Shown here piece after piece: positions 18,284 to 26,311 of a DNA stretch of 37,717 nucleotides. Where the stretch lies: the NCBI GenBank assembly GCA_036770645.1, contig DAIPIU010000028.1:1-37717 (forward strand), given 5' to 3'. The DNA comes from Rubrimonas sp036770645 (GTDB lineage Bacteria > Pseudomonadota > Alphaproteobacteria > Rhodobacterales > Rhodobacteraceae). Position 1 is the stretch's first letter. Every line of letters begins with the position of its first letter. The notes under the pieces are model-generated. The model saw only the letters and a list, made by a program, of their open reading frames with translations. It did no database searches and had not been told where the DNA came from. Position numbers and translations under genes: made by a program.

Positions 18284-19264
18284 CTACAGCAACCGCCGCC
18301 AGCGCAGGAACAGGGCGAGGCCCGCGCCGAAGGCCAGCGTGCTGAGCGCGAAGGCGGAGAAGGACCAGCCTTCCTCGGCGAAGGGGATGCCGTCGAGGTT
18401 CACCCCCATCAGGCCGGTCAGGAAGGTCAGCGGCAGGAACACCAGCGACACCACCGACAGGGTCAGCAGGCGGTTGTTGGTTTCCTCCGCCACGCGCAGC
18501 GCGGTTTCGTCCGAGATGATCACGGCGCGCGAGCGCAGGGCGTCGATGTCCTCGGCCACGCGGCGCAGCATCTCGGCCTCCTCGCGCAGGGTCTCGCGCA
18601 GGGCGGGGTCGGCCAGCCAGTCGGGCGGATGGGCGGCGAGCTGGCGCAGCGCCTCGGCCTGCGGCGGCAGATAGCGGCGCAGCAGCACCGCCGCGCGCCG
18701 CGCCGCGTTCAGCCGCCCGCGCTCGCGCTGGCTCGCGGGGCGGTCGCGCTGCAGCGATTCCAGTTCGAAGCCGTCCACCGCGGTCTCGAGCCGGTCGAGG
18801 ATCGGCTCGATGGCGCGCCGCACCGCCTCGGCCAGCGCCTCGACGAAGGCCCCGGGGCCATCCGTGCCCTCGCCCGCCTCGAGCGCGGCGACGCGCGCCT
18901 CGAAGGCGGGCAGGCGGCGGCGCTCGACGCTGACGATGCGGTCGGCGGTCACGAACATGCGCAGCGACACCATGCGGAGCAGCCCGCCATGCGCGTCGGT
19001 CTCGGGCCCCCGCAGGTTCAGCAGCACCCCGTCCCCGACGGTGGCGACGCGGGGCTGCGTGTCCTCCTCGAGCAGGGCATACACCGCGGTCTCGGGCAGG
19101 CCGGAACGCTTGAGCAGCCAGTCGCGCCCCTCGAGCGAGTCCGCCCCGAGATGGATCAGCCGCCAGCCCGCGCAGGGTCCCTGCGCGTGGGCGAGGTCGA
19201 TGCGCCGCACGACCCCGTCGGGGCCGATCTCGCGCCCGTGGATAACGCCCTCGATCGCCGCCAT
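18284..19264 (-). CDS. zntB: ZntB/CorA-family zinc transporter
   Basis: A 326-residue protein of the CorA superfamily. A large soluble N-terminal domain with a long helix (EEAEMLRRVAEDIDALRSRAVIISDETALRVAEETNNRLLTL in the 220-270 region, described here by position) leads to two C-terminal membrane helices, SVVSLVFLPLTFLTGLMG and FALSTLAFGAGLALFL. The pore signature reads GVNLDGIP, like the GINxGGIP of ZntB rather than the GMN of Mg2+ CorA. ZntB moves Zn2+ across the inner membrane, with proton-coupled uptake reported for E. coli. The ATG at 19264 begins the conserved start (MAAIEGVIHG). The DUF3422 gene lies 91 bp upstream on the same strand, so co-transcription is possible. Confidence 0.88.
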   Translation of the reverse strand: MAAIEGVIHGREIGPDGVVRRIDLAHAQGPCAGWRLIHLGADSLEGRDWLLKRSGLPETAVYALLEEDTQPRVATVGDGVLLNLRGPETDAHGGLLRMVSLRMFVTADRIVSVERRRLPAFEARVAALEAGEGTDGPGAFVEALAEAVRRAIEPILDRLETAVDGFELESLQRDRPASQRERGRLNAARRAAVLLRRYLPPQAEALRQLAAHPPDWLADPALRETLREEAEMLRRVAEDIDALRSRAVIISDETALRVAEETNNRLLTLSVVSLVFLPLTFLTGLMGVNLDGIPFAEEGWSFSAFALSTLAFGAGLALFLRWRRLL

Positions 19265-19355
19265 CGCCCGCCCCCGGATGCCCCGCGCGACGCTATCGCC
19301 GCGGTTCCGGGGCGGAAAGGCCGGGGCGAGGGGCGGCGGAGGGCGGGATGGCGCG

Positions 19356-20663
19356 TCAGCCCTCGCCCTTCTCGATTTCGTGGCGCAGGCGACGCACGAA
19401 CAGCCAGACGGCGGCGATCACCGGCACCGCCACGGCGGCCATGGCTAGGTTGCCGTCGATGCCGAGCGGATAGACCAGAGGCTTGACGATGTAGCCGGCG
19501 AGGCCGACCGCATAATAGCTGATCGCCACCACCGACAGCCCCTCGACGGTGCGCTGGAGCTGGAGCTGCAGCTCGGCGCGGCGGTTCATCGATGCCAGAA
19601 GCTGCTGGTTCTGCGTCTCGACCGCCACGTTCACCCGCGCGCCCAGCAGGCGGACGGTGCGCGAGGCGCGGTCGGTCAGCTCGACCAGACGGCGCTCGGT
19701 GGCGCGCACCGTGCGCATTGCGGGGTTGAAGCGGCGGGCCATGAATTCGGACAGGGTCTGCCGGTCGGCCGCGCGCTCCTCCTGCAGAACCTGGATGCGC
19801 TGTTCCACCAGCGCGGCATAGGCGTTCGAGGCGGCGAAGCGGAAGGCGGTCTCGGCCGCCAGCGATTCGAGCGCCGCCGACAGCCGGGTGATGCGCGTCA
19901 GCGTGTCGTGGTCGTTGACCGTCTCGGCCGCGATGCCGGCGATCAGCTCGGCCATCTCGCCCTCGATGGCGTTCATGCGGTGGTTGATGCGGCGCGAGAC
20001 CGGCAGCGCCAGCATCGACAGGGCGCGGTAGTTCTCGATCTCGATGAGGCGCTGCACGATGCGCCCGAGGCGGCGCTCGCCGGGCTTGGGGCCCGCCAGC
20101 ACGCCGAAGCGCATGAAGCCGTCCTCGGCGATGCGGAAATCGCCGAACACTGTCGCCTGGCCCTGCGCCACATGCGCGGCGGCGAAGCTTTCCGCGACGA
20201 AATAGGGCGCGAAGCGCTCGCGCACCGCGGTCTCGGCGGCCTCGTAATAGGCCACGCGCTCGATGTGCAGGCGGATGGCCGAGATCAGCGCGCCGGGCGC
20301 GTCGGCCAGCCAGTCGTCGGGGGCGAGGCGGTCCACGTCCAGCGAGAAGGGCGCGTCCGCCGCACCGTCGAGGAACAGGGTGTAGGAGACGTATTCGGTG
20401 TGCCGCTCCCACTTGATGCGCACCGGGCCGACCGCGCCGTAATAGTGGTCGGCATCCGCGGCCGCGGGCGGGGCGCCGTGATGGACGATCAGCCGCGCGA
20501 GATGGGCGCGATGGGCAGCGATGTCGCCGATGCGGTCGTCCGGCCCCTTGAAGGCGAGCTGGATCGCCTGGCTGGGCGCGGTCAGCTGCGGGAAGGGGCG
20601 GGCGTGCAGCTCGTCGGTGACGAGGCGGCGCTGCGGGTGGTCGGGCGGCAGGGTGCGGGTCAT
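19356..20663 (-). CDS. DUF3422 family membrane protein
   Basis: A 435-residue protein that I recognise as DUF3422, common in alphaproteobacteria. It opens with HPQRRLVTDELHARPFPQL, a family hallmark, and has a long soluble middle with coiled-coil character (about 215-370, rich in Arg, Glu and Ala). It ends with two membrane helices (GLSVVAISYYAVGLAGYIVK and LAMAAVAVPVIAAVWLFVRR) and a basic tail. The arrangement of a soluble body, coiled coil and two C-terminal TM helices is reminiscent of CorA-like proteins such as the ZntB downstream, but no GMN-type motif is present, so this is only an architectural parallel. The function is unknown. The ATG at 20663 follows GGAAGG. Confidence 0.85.
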   Translation of the reverse strand: MTRTLPPDHPQRRLVTDELHARPFPQLTAPSQAIQLAFKGPDDRIGDIAAHRAHLARLIVHHGAPPAAADADHYYGAVGPVRIKWERHTEYVSYTLFLDGAADAPFSLDVDRLAPDDWLADAPGALISAIRLHIERVAYYEAAETAVRERFAPYFVAESFAAAHVAQGQATVFGDFRIAEDGFMRFGVLAGPKPGERRLGRIVQRLIEIENYRALSMLALPVSRRINHRMNAIEGEMAELIAGIAAETVNDHDTLTRITRLSAALESLAAETAFRFAASNAYAALVEQRIQVLQEERAADRQTLSEFMARRFNPAMRTVRATERRLVELTDRASRTVRLLGARVNVAVETQNQQLLASMNRRAELQLQLQRTVEGLSVVAISYYAVGLAGYIVKPLVYPLGIDGNLAMAAVAVPVIAAVWLFVRRLRHEIEKGEG

Positions 20664-20778
20664 GGGGGCCTTCCTCGGCCTTCGGGTTGCGGCGCAGCAT
20701 GGGGCAGGGCGCGGGTTGTTGCACGCCCCGTCGCATGCGGGCCTTGGATTGGGACGCGCGCGGGCCATGCTGTGCGGC

Positions 20779-23235
20779 ATGGACGCGACGCTTCCCCCCG
20801 GCTCCGCCGCCCCCGACGCCGCCGCGGCCCTGCCCGAACCCTTCGCCCGCTGGTTCGCGGGCCGGGGCTGGGCGCCGCATCCCCACCAGCTGGCGCTTCT
20901 GGGGAATGCGTCGCTCGGCGGGGCCGATCTGCTGGTGGCCCCGACCGGAGGCGGCAAGACGCTGGCGGGGTTCCTGCCCTCGCTGGTCGATCTGCACGCC
21001 GACCCGGCACCGGGGCTGCACACGCTCTATGTCTCGCCGCTGAAGGCGCTGGCGGCCGACATCCGGCGCAACCTGTCGGCGCCGGTGGCCGAGATGGGGC
21101 TGCCCATCCGCGTCGAGGACCGCACAGGGGACACGACGTCCCACCAGAAGGCGAGGCAGCGCCGCGACCCGCCGCAGATCCTGCTGACGACGCCCGAATC
21201 GCTGGCGCTGCTGGTCGCGCAGCCTGATGCGCCGCGCCTGTTCGCCGGCTTGCGCGCCGTGGTGGTGGACGAGGCGCATGCGCTGGCCGAGGGCAAGCGG
21301 GGCGACCAGCTGACGCTGTGCCTGAGCCGCCTGGCGACGCTCGCGCCCGGGGCGCGGCGCGTCGGGCTGTCGGCCACCACCGAGGACGAGGCGGCGCTGG
21401 CCGACTGGCTGGCCCCCGCGCCGGGCGCCTGCCGGATCGTGCGCGCCGGGCCCGGCCCCGCGCCGCAGGTCGGGATCCTCGATGGCGCGGGCGATCCGCC
21501 ATGGTCGGGCGGGGGCGGGCGCCATGCCGCCGCGGCGGTCTATGCCGCGATCAAGGCGGCGCGCACGACGCTGGTGTTCATCAACACCCGCGCGCTGGCC
21601 GAGCTGTTCTTCCGCGCGCTGTGGGAGGCGAACGCCGACGACCTGCCCATCGCCCTGCATCACGGGTCGCTGTCGCGCGAGGCGCGCCAGCGCGTCGAGG
21701 CAGCGATGGCCGAGGGGCGGCTGCGGGCGGTGGTCTGCACCTCCTCGCTCGATCTCGGCATCGACTGGGGCGATGTGGACCTCGTGATCCAGGTCGGCGC
21801 GCCCAAGGGGGTGAAGCGGCTGGTGCAGCGCATCGGGCGGGCCAATCACCGGCTCGACGCGCCGTCGCGCGCGCTGATCGTCCCGGCCAACCGCCTCGAG
21901 GCGCTGGAATGCCGCGCCGCGCTGGACGCCATCGCCGAGGGGGCGCTCGACGGCGAACCGCGTCCGCCCGGGCGGCTCGACGTGCTGTGCCAGCACATCC
22001 TGCTCGCGGCCTGCGCCGGGCCCTTCGACGCGGACGCGCTGTTCGCCGAGGTCCGCGGCGCCGGCCCCTACCGCGCCCTGCCGCGGGAGGAGTTCGACCG
22101 CTGCCTCGATTTCTGCGCCACCGGGGGCTACGCGCTGCGCGCCTACGACCAGTGGAAGCGGCTGATGCGGGGGCCGGACGGGCTGTGGCGGCTGCGCGAC
22201 CCGCGCGCAGCGCGGCGCATCCGCATGAATGTCGGCACCATCGTCGAGGCGGAGACGCTGAAGGTGCATGCCGGGCCGGCGCGCGGCGGGGGAAGGCTGC
22301 TGGGCGAGGTGGAGGAGGCCTTCGCGGCCACGCTGCGCAAGGGCGACACCTTCCTGATCGGCGGCGAGGTGGTGCGCTTCGAGGGCCTGCGCGAGATGAG
22401 CCTGCAGGTGACCAAGGCGCCGGGCCGCGACCCGAAGATCCCGGTGTTCGCCGGCGGCAAGCTGCCGATCTCGACCATGCTGGCCGACCGGGTGATGGCG
22501 ATGCTGAACGCGCCCGAACGCTGGGGCGCGCTGCCCGGCCCGGTGGCCGACTGGCTGCGCCTGCAGGTGCGTCGCAGCGAGATGCCGAGGGCCGACGACC
22601 TTCTGGTCGAGACCTTCCCCCGCGGCGACCGCTGGTTCCTCGCCGCCTGGGGCTTCGCCGGGCGCAACGCCCACCAGACGCTGGGGCTGCTGGTCACGAA
22701 GCGCATGGAGGCGGCCGGGCTGAACCCGCTGGGGTTCCTCGCCAACGACTACGCCGCGCTGGTCTGGAGCCTCGACCCCGTCGACGACCCCGCGCCGCTG
22801 TTCGAGGCGTCGGGCCTGCGCGAGGGGCTGGAGCAATGGCTGTTCGAAAGCTCGCTCATGAAGCGGGCCTTCCGGCAGGGGGCGGTGGTCGCGGGGCTGA
22901 TCGAGCGGCGGCTGCCGGGCGCGGTGAAGTCCGGGCGGCAGGCGACGATGTCCTCGGACATCCTCTACGACACGCTGCGCAGATACGACCCCGGCCACCT
23001 GATGCTCGAGATCACCCGTCGCGAGGCGACGCGCGGCCTCGTCGACTTCGACCGCATCGAGGCGATGCTGGCACGGATCGGCGGCCGCGTGCGCCATGTG
23101 CGCAGCGCGCGCATGACGCCGCTGGCCGCGCCGCTGCTGATGGAGATGGGCCGCGAGCGGGTGGCTGGCGGGGCCGAGGAGCGGCTGCTGGAGACGGAGG
23201 CCGAGGCGCTGATGGCCGAGCTCGGCCCCGCGTGA
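20779..23235 (+). CDS. Ligase-associated DNA damage response DEXH helicase (Lhr-type)
   Basis: An 818-residue superfamily 2 helicase: motif I APTGGGKT, motif II VVVDEAHAL, motif III LSATT, and a second RecA domain with FINTRALAELFF, CTSSLDLGIDWG and QRIGRANHR. A winged-helix and Lhr-core C-terminal region follows (GPFDADALF... to EITRREATRGLVDFDRIEAML). This is the Lhr-like helicase usually encoded with an ATP-dependent DNA ligase, a metallo-beta-lactamase-fold exonuclease and a PdeM-type phosphoesterase in a DNA repair cassette. None of those partners is here: the neighbours are a divergent DUF3422 gene and an RTX gene. The start is ATG 20779; an ATG at 20767 (MLCGMDA...) is equally possible, and neither has a strong ribosome site. 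Confidence 0.9.
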   Translation: MDATLPPGSAAPDAAAALPEPFARWFAGRGWAPHPHQLALLGNASLGGADLLVAPTGGGKTLAGFLPSLVDLHADPAPGLHTLYVSPLKALAADIRRNLSAPVAEMGLPIRVEDRTGDTTSHQKARQRRDPPQILLTTPESLALLVAQPDAPRLFAGLRAVVVDEAHALAEGKRGDQLTLCLSRLATLAPGARRVGLSATTEDEAALADWLAPAPGACRIVRAGPGPAPQVGILDGAGDPPWSGGGGRHAAAAVYAAIKAARTTLVFINTRALAELFFRALWEANADDLPIALHHGSLSREARQRVEAAMAEGRLRAVVCTSSLDLGIDWGDVDLVIQVGAPKGVKRLVQRIGRANHRLDAPSRALIVPANRLEALECRAALDAIAEGALDGEPRPPGRLDVLCQHILLAACAGPFDADALFAEVRGAGPYRALPREEFDRCLDFCATGGYALRAYDQWKRLMRGPDGLWRLRDPRAARRIRMNVGTIVEAETLKVHAGPARGGGRLLGEVEEAFAATLRKGDTFLIGGEVVRFEGLREMSLQVTKAPGRDPKIPVFAGGKLPISTMLADRVMAMLNAPERWGALPGPVADWLRLQVRRSEMPRADDLLVETFPRGDRWFLAAWGFAGRNAHQTLGLLVTKRMEAAGLNPLGFLANDYAALVWSLDPVDDPAPLFEASGLREGLEQWLFESSLMKRAFRQGAVVAGLIERRLPGAVKSGRQATMSSDILYDTLRRYDPGHLMLEITRREATRGLVDFDRIEAMLARIGGRVRHVRSARMTPLAAPLLMEMGRERVAGGAEERLLETEAEALMAELGPA

Positions 23236-23342
23236 CCCACGGTCGCGGCCTCGGATGCGGGTTGCGCAGGGGCGCGGGGTGCGTCGATACCTCGGGGCCG
23301 TGAGCGTGCGTGCGGCGCGCCGGTTTCAGGGGCGCGCCGAAC

Positions 23343-24653
23343 ATGGCCAACATCATCGCTTTCTTCGCCGGCGTCGGGGGAACGGGCGGGGCCGCCTTCG
23401 ACCTGTCGGACCGGGTCCTGCCCGGCGTGTCGCTGGCGGGCGCGGTGCCGGCGCCGGGCTCGGGCGGGGCGCTGCTGTTCGGCAGTCTCGGCGGCGCGAC
23501 GCTGCGGCCCGCCACGCTGTTTCCCGACTTCGCCGATTTCGAGGAGATCGAAGCTTGGCAGGCCGCGCTCGGCCCGGCGCGCGTCGCAATGGTCGATTTC
23601 GCCTCCTTCGCGGCGGCTCCGGGTTTCAACCTCCAGCTCGGGCCGAGCCGCAGCGTGACGGCGCTGATCGGTCTGACCTGGTCGCAGCTGCTGGCCGGGT
23701 CCGATCTGATGACGGGCACGGCGCTGGCGGACAGGCTCGGCGGCGGCGGCGGCGACGACAGGATCGAAGGGCGCAACGGGGACGACACCCTGGCCGGGGA
23801 CGGCGGGAACGACCTGCTGTCGGGCGGCGACGGAAACGATTCGCTGTTCGGCGGGTCCGGCGACGACCTGCTGCAGGGCGGCCGGGGCGATGACGGAATC
23901 GACGCGGGCCTGGGCGACGACATCGTCGAAGGCGGCGTCGGCGATGATCGGCTGGCCGGCGACGGCGGGGACGACCGGCTCGACGGGGGCGCGGGCGACG
24001 ACACGCTGACGGGCGGAAGCGGCAGGGACACGCTGATCGGCGGGGCGGGGAGGGACAGCCTTGCGGGCGGAGCCGGCAACGACCGTCTGTCGGGCGGCGA
24101 GGATGGCGACGCGCTGCGCGGCGACGGCGGCGACGACCGGCTCGACGGGGGCGCGGGCGATGACGCGCTGTCGGGGGGGAACGGCGGGGACACGCTGATC
24201 GGCGGGGCTGGGCGGGACAGCCTCGCGGGCGGAGCCGGCAACGACCGCCTGTCGGGCGGCGATGACGGAGACGCGCTGCGCGGCGACGGCGGCGATGACC
24301 GGCTGGACGGAGGGCGCGGCAACGACCGGCTGGTCGGCGGCGCCGGCCGGGACACGCTGATCGGGGGGGAAGGCCGCGACACGCTGGAGGGCGGGTCGGG
24401 CGACGACCTGCTGACGGGCGGCGCGGGCGGCGATTTGTTCGTGTTCGCCTTCGACGCCGGCAACGATGTCATCGAGGATTTCGGCGCAGGCGACAGGCTG
24501 CGGTTCACCGGACAGGCCTTCGCCGCGCTCGGCCCGCTGCAGGGCTGGACCGCGACGGATGCGGAAGGCGTGCTGTTCCTGTTCGGCTCGTCGACGGTGC
24601 TGGCGAGAGGCATGACGGCCGAGGATCTGGGTCTTGTCGAGGTCATCGCCTGA
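23343..24653 (+). CDS. Small RTX calcium-binding protein, type I secretion substrate
   Basis: A 436-residue acidic protein. Residues 1-130 have no domain I can name. About 131-365 is a run of about 26 glycine- and aspartate-rich RTX nonapeptides (GGxGxDxLx), which fold as a calcium-filled parallel beta-roll after export. The tail (GGDLFVFAFDAGNDVIEDFGAGDRLRF...) is the serralysin-like C-terminal end recognised by type I secretion systems. There is no Sec signal peptide, as expected. No ABC transporter or membrane fusion gene is nearby. No catalytic site is visible, so a structural or surface role is most likely. The start ATG 23343 is preceded by weak purine-rich sequence. Inside the repeat region a 162-bp unit is duplicated. 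Confidence 0.9.
   Translation: MANIIAFFAGVGGTGGAAFDLSDRVLPGVSLAGAVPAPGSGGALLFGSLGGATLRPATLFPDFADFEEIEAWQAALGPARVAMVDFASFAAAPGFNLQLGPSRSVTALIGLTWSQLLAGSDLMTGTALADRLGGGGGDDRIEGRNGDDTLAGDGGNDLLSGGDGNDSLFGGSGDDLLQGGRGDDGIDAGLGDDIVEGGVGDDRLAGDGGDDRLDGGAGDDTLTGGSGRDTLIGGAGRDSLAGGAGNDRLSGGEDGDALRGDGGDDRLDGGAGDDALSGGNGGDTLIGGAGRDSLAGGAGNDRLSGGDDGDALRGDGGDDRLDGGRGNDRLVGGAGRDTLIGGEGRDTLEGGSGDDLLTGGAGGDLFVFAFDAGNDVIEDFGAGDRLRFTGQAFAALGPLQGWTATDAEGVLFLFGSSTVLARGMTAEDLGLVEVIA
23961..24284 (+). repeat. 162-bp direct repeat inside the RTX gene
   Basis: Two consecutive 162-bp units (23961-24122 and 24123-24284), plus the start of a third at 24285, encode the same six nonapeptides: GDGGDDRLD, GGAGDD(T/A)L, GG..DTLI, GGAGRDSLA, GGAGNDRLS and GG(E/D)DGDALR. 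The divergence is mostly silent or conservative, so the array grew by unit duplication of 54 codons. Confidence 0.85.
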
Positions 24654-24677
24654 CGCGGGACGAAGCGCCGTCCCGCG
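24654..24677 (+). terminator. Stem-loop directly after the RTX stop codon
   Basis: CGCGGGAC (24654-24661) pairs perfectly with GTCCCGCG (24670-24677) around an 8-nt loop, starting at the base after TGA. No T-tract follows. It is likely a stem-loop terminator or mRNA 3' end protector for the RTX gene. Confidence 0.5.
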
Positions 24678-24699
24678 CGCAGGGCGCGCAAGATTCCTG

Positions 24700-24727
24700 T
24701 CGACAGCGCCGGCTTCCGGTGTATGAT
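24700..24727 (+). promoter_or_regulatory. Sigma-70-type promoter for the LuxR-type regulator gene
   Basis: TCGACA (24700-24705), a 16-nt spacer and TATGAT (24722-24727) preceded by TG. Each hexamer matches five of six consensus bases. It lies about 140 nt before the ATG at 24867, in a stretch of visibly lower GC. Confidence 0.55.
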
Positions 24728-24866
24728 TTGTGCGCGTTGGCGATTGGGCGGCCCTGCTCTCATTACGGGTGCCGCCAGTTATTTTCCTCGGTCGCAGCGC
24801 AGTCACCGATCATGAAACGGCACGAGGATATTCCATCCTCCGGCCCCGGATATTTGGGAAATCGCC

Positions 24867-25127
24867 ATGAACATTCAATCCATCGCCGACAGCGGATCCG
24901 CCGCGAGCGACCGTCGCCCCGTTTTCGAATCGCTCGAGGAACTGAGTCCGCAGGAGCGTCGGGTCGTCGCGCTGTTCGCGCTCGACCACACCAACAAGGA
25001 GGTGGCGCGCGCCATGGCGATCCACCCCGAGACGGTGAAGACCTATGCGCGGCGCATCTATGCCAAGCTTGGCGTGCGCACCAAGGCGGGCTGCGTGGCG
25101 GCGGCCTTCGCGCGGGCCACGATCTGA
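24867..25127 (+). CDS. Stand-alone LuxR/GerE-type HTH regulator
   Basis: An 86-residue protein consisting almost only of a GerE-type helix-turn-helix: LSPQERRVVALFALDHTNKEVARAMAIHPETVKTYARRIYAKLGVRTKAGCVAAAF. This has the usual LSxxE start, the NKEVA turn, recognition helix HPETVKTYARRIYAKLGV, and the closing alanine-rich helix (quoted above by its parts). No autoinducer or receiver domain precedes it, so it cannot sense a ligand or phosphorylation by a known route; it may act constitutively or be controlled by its own promoter. It lies 213 bp after the RTX gene on the same strand, with its own candidate promoter. The ATG at 24867 has GGGAAA upstream. Confidence 0.87.
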   Translation: MNIQSIADSGSAASDRRPVFESLEELSPQERRVVALFALDHTNKEVARAMAIHPETVKTYARRIYAKLGVRTKAGCVAAAFARATI

Positions 25128-25242
25128 AGCCGCGACCACGGGCCGGCACCGCGCGGGTCGCGATCCGCGCGGAATGCCGGCGACCTTGCCCGGCCGCAGC
25201 GGGGGGCGCAGGATGGCGCATCTTGCGACGGAGGCGGGTGCC

Positions 25243-25827
25243 ATGCTGCGGCTGCTTGGATTTGTCACTGTTCTCGCGGCCGGACCCTGTTTCGCCGGCG
25301 CCATCGAGACGAGCGTCGATCCCGCGGGGCTGCCGCGATCCAAAACGACGTCGCTCGGCCTCTACCTCTCGCCGACGGATGCCGCGGCGGCGCTGGCCGC
25401 GGATCCGGGCATCGTGTTCGTCGATGTGCGCGACCCCGTCGAGGTGGCCTTCGTCGGCCATGCCGCGGGCATCGACGCCGTGGTGCCGCTCGCGCTGTTC
25501 ACGCACCGGTTCGACGCCGCGGCGGGAAGCTATGCCGCTGTCGAAAATCCTCGATTCGTCGAGGAGGTGGCGGCCGCGGTCGGGCGCGAGGGCAAGACGA
25601 AAGCGGATCCGGTGTTCGTGATATGCCGGTCGGGCGGTCGCTCCGCCGCCGCGGTCGAGGCGCTGGCGCGCGCGGGCTTCGGCAATGTCTGGAACATCGT
25701 GGAGGGGTTCGAGGGCGACACCGACCCCGCGACTGGCGCGCGCAGCCGGAACGGATGGCGCAACGCGGGACTGCCGTGGACGTATCGACTCGACCCGGCC
25801 GCCGCCTGGAGCGCGCCCGGCCCGTGA
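25243..25827 (+). CDS. Exported rhodanese-domain protein
   Basis: A 194-residue protein with an N-terminal signal peptide (MLRLLGFVTVLAAGPCFAGA) and one rhodanese domain: FVDVRDPVEVAFVGH at the first conserved stretch, and the active-site loop VICRSGGRSAAA with Cys128. The tail (GARSRNGWRNAGLPWTYRLD) is typical of periplasmic rhodaneses found next to respiratory or methylotrophy genes. It may move sulfane sulfur or serve a redox role in the periplasm; the substrate is unknown. I chose ATG 25243 because GGAGG lies 8 nt upstream and it gives a clean signal peptide; ATG 25213 is possible. It is convergent with the csp gene. Confidence 0.85.
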   Translation: MLRLLGFVTVLAAGPCFAGAIETSVDPAGLPRSKTTSLGLYLSPTDAAAALAADPGIVFVDVRDPVEVAFVGHAAGIDAVVPLALFTHRFDAAAGSYAAVENPRFVEEVAAAVGREGKTKADPVFVICRSGGRSAAAVEALARAGFGNVWNIVEGFEGDTDPATGARSRNGWRNAGLPWTYRLDPAAAWSAPGP

Positions 25828-25873
25828 ACGCGCGGCAGGACATGGCCCTGCCCGCCGCCGATCGGCCAAACGC

Positions 25874-25905
25874 AAAAAAAAGGGGGTGTCGGATCCGACA
25901 CCCCC
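25874..25905 (-). terminator. Intrinsic terminator of the cold shock gene
   Basis: A perfect palindrome GGGGGTGTC-GGATCC-GACACCCCC (25882-25905) is followed on the minus strand by eight Ts (AAAAAAAA on the plus strand at 25874-25881). It is the one textbook rho-independent terminator in the window and lies 28 bp after the csp stop. Confidence 0.92.
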
Positions 25906-25933
25906 CGAATCGTTCAGCGCACGCCTGAGTCGA

Positions 25934-26143
25934 TCAGTTGATGACCTGCAGGTTGATCGCCGACTGGCGGCCATCGCGGCCGGTCTCGAGGTCGAAGCTG
26001 ACCTTCTGGCCGTCATTCAGGCCGGAGAGGCCGGCGCGCTCGACCGCCGAGATGTGCACGAACACGTCCTTCGATCCACCCTCGGGCTGGATGAAGCCGA
26101 AACCCTTGGTGGCGTTGAACCATTTCACGGAGCCTTTGGCCAT
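25934..26143 (-). CDS. CspA-family cold shock protein
   Basis: A 69-residue single-domain OB-fold protein with both RNA-binding motifs, KGFGFIQ (RNP1) and VFVHIS (RNP2), and the conserved start MAKGSVKWFNATKGFGFI. It binds single-stranded RNA and DNA and acts as an RNA chaperone during cold adaptation or growth. The ATG at 26143 follows GGAGAA; an upstream in-frame ATG at 26176 lies before that site and is outside family homology. Transcription ends at a strong intrinsic terminator. The 168 bp upstream would give a long leader, as is common for csp genes. Confidence 0.96.
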   Translation of the reverse strand: MAKGSVKWFNATKGFGFIQPEGGSKDVFVHISAVERAGLSGLNDGQKVSFDLETGRDGRQSAINLQVIN

Positions 26144-26272
26144 CGTGATCTTCTCCTGTCTTGCCGCCCGCAACATGCGGCGGCGTCGTCGGCGCCAGCG
26201 GATCGTACGTGTTCCCGCCGCAGACGGAGACAGTCGGTCGAAGCGTAACGTCGCGAGACTGATATGCCGCTT

Positions 26273-26284
26273 TTTCGCGCGAAA
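26273..26284 (-). promoter_or_regulatory. TTTCGCGCGAAA palindrome in the csp upstream region
   Basis: A 12-bp perfect palindrome about 130 nt before the csp ATG. On the minus strand TTGCCT precedes it and a weak CATATC lies 17 nt after that hexamer, so the palindrome may sit inside a promoter spacer as an operator. The -10 match is poor. Confidence 0.3.
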
Positions 26285-26311
26285 GGCAAGCTGTACCGGT
26301 TCACCTCTCCT

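Noticed and set aside
23760..24440. CRISPR-like periodic repeats
   Set aside because: The period is in-frame codons for GGxGxDxLx with no unique spacers, so this is RTX coding sequence.
23012..24763. Minus-strand Ser/Pro-rich frame opposite the RTX gene
   Set aside because: The repetitive SPAPPSS pattern is only the antisense reading of the RTX nonapeptide codons.
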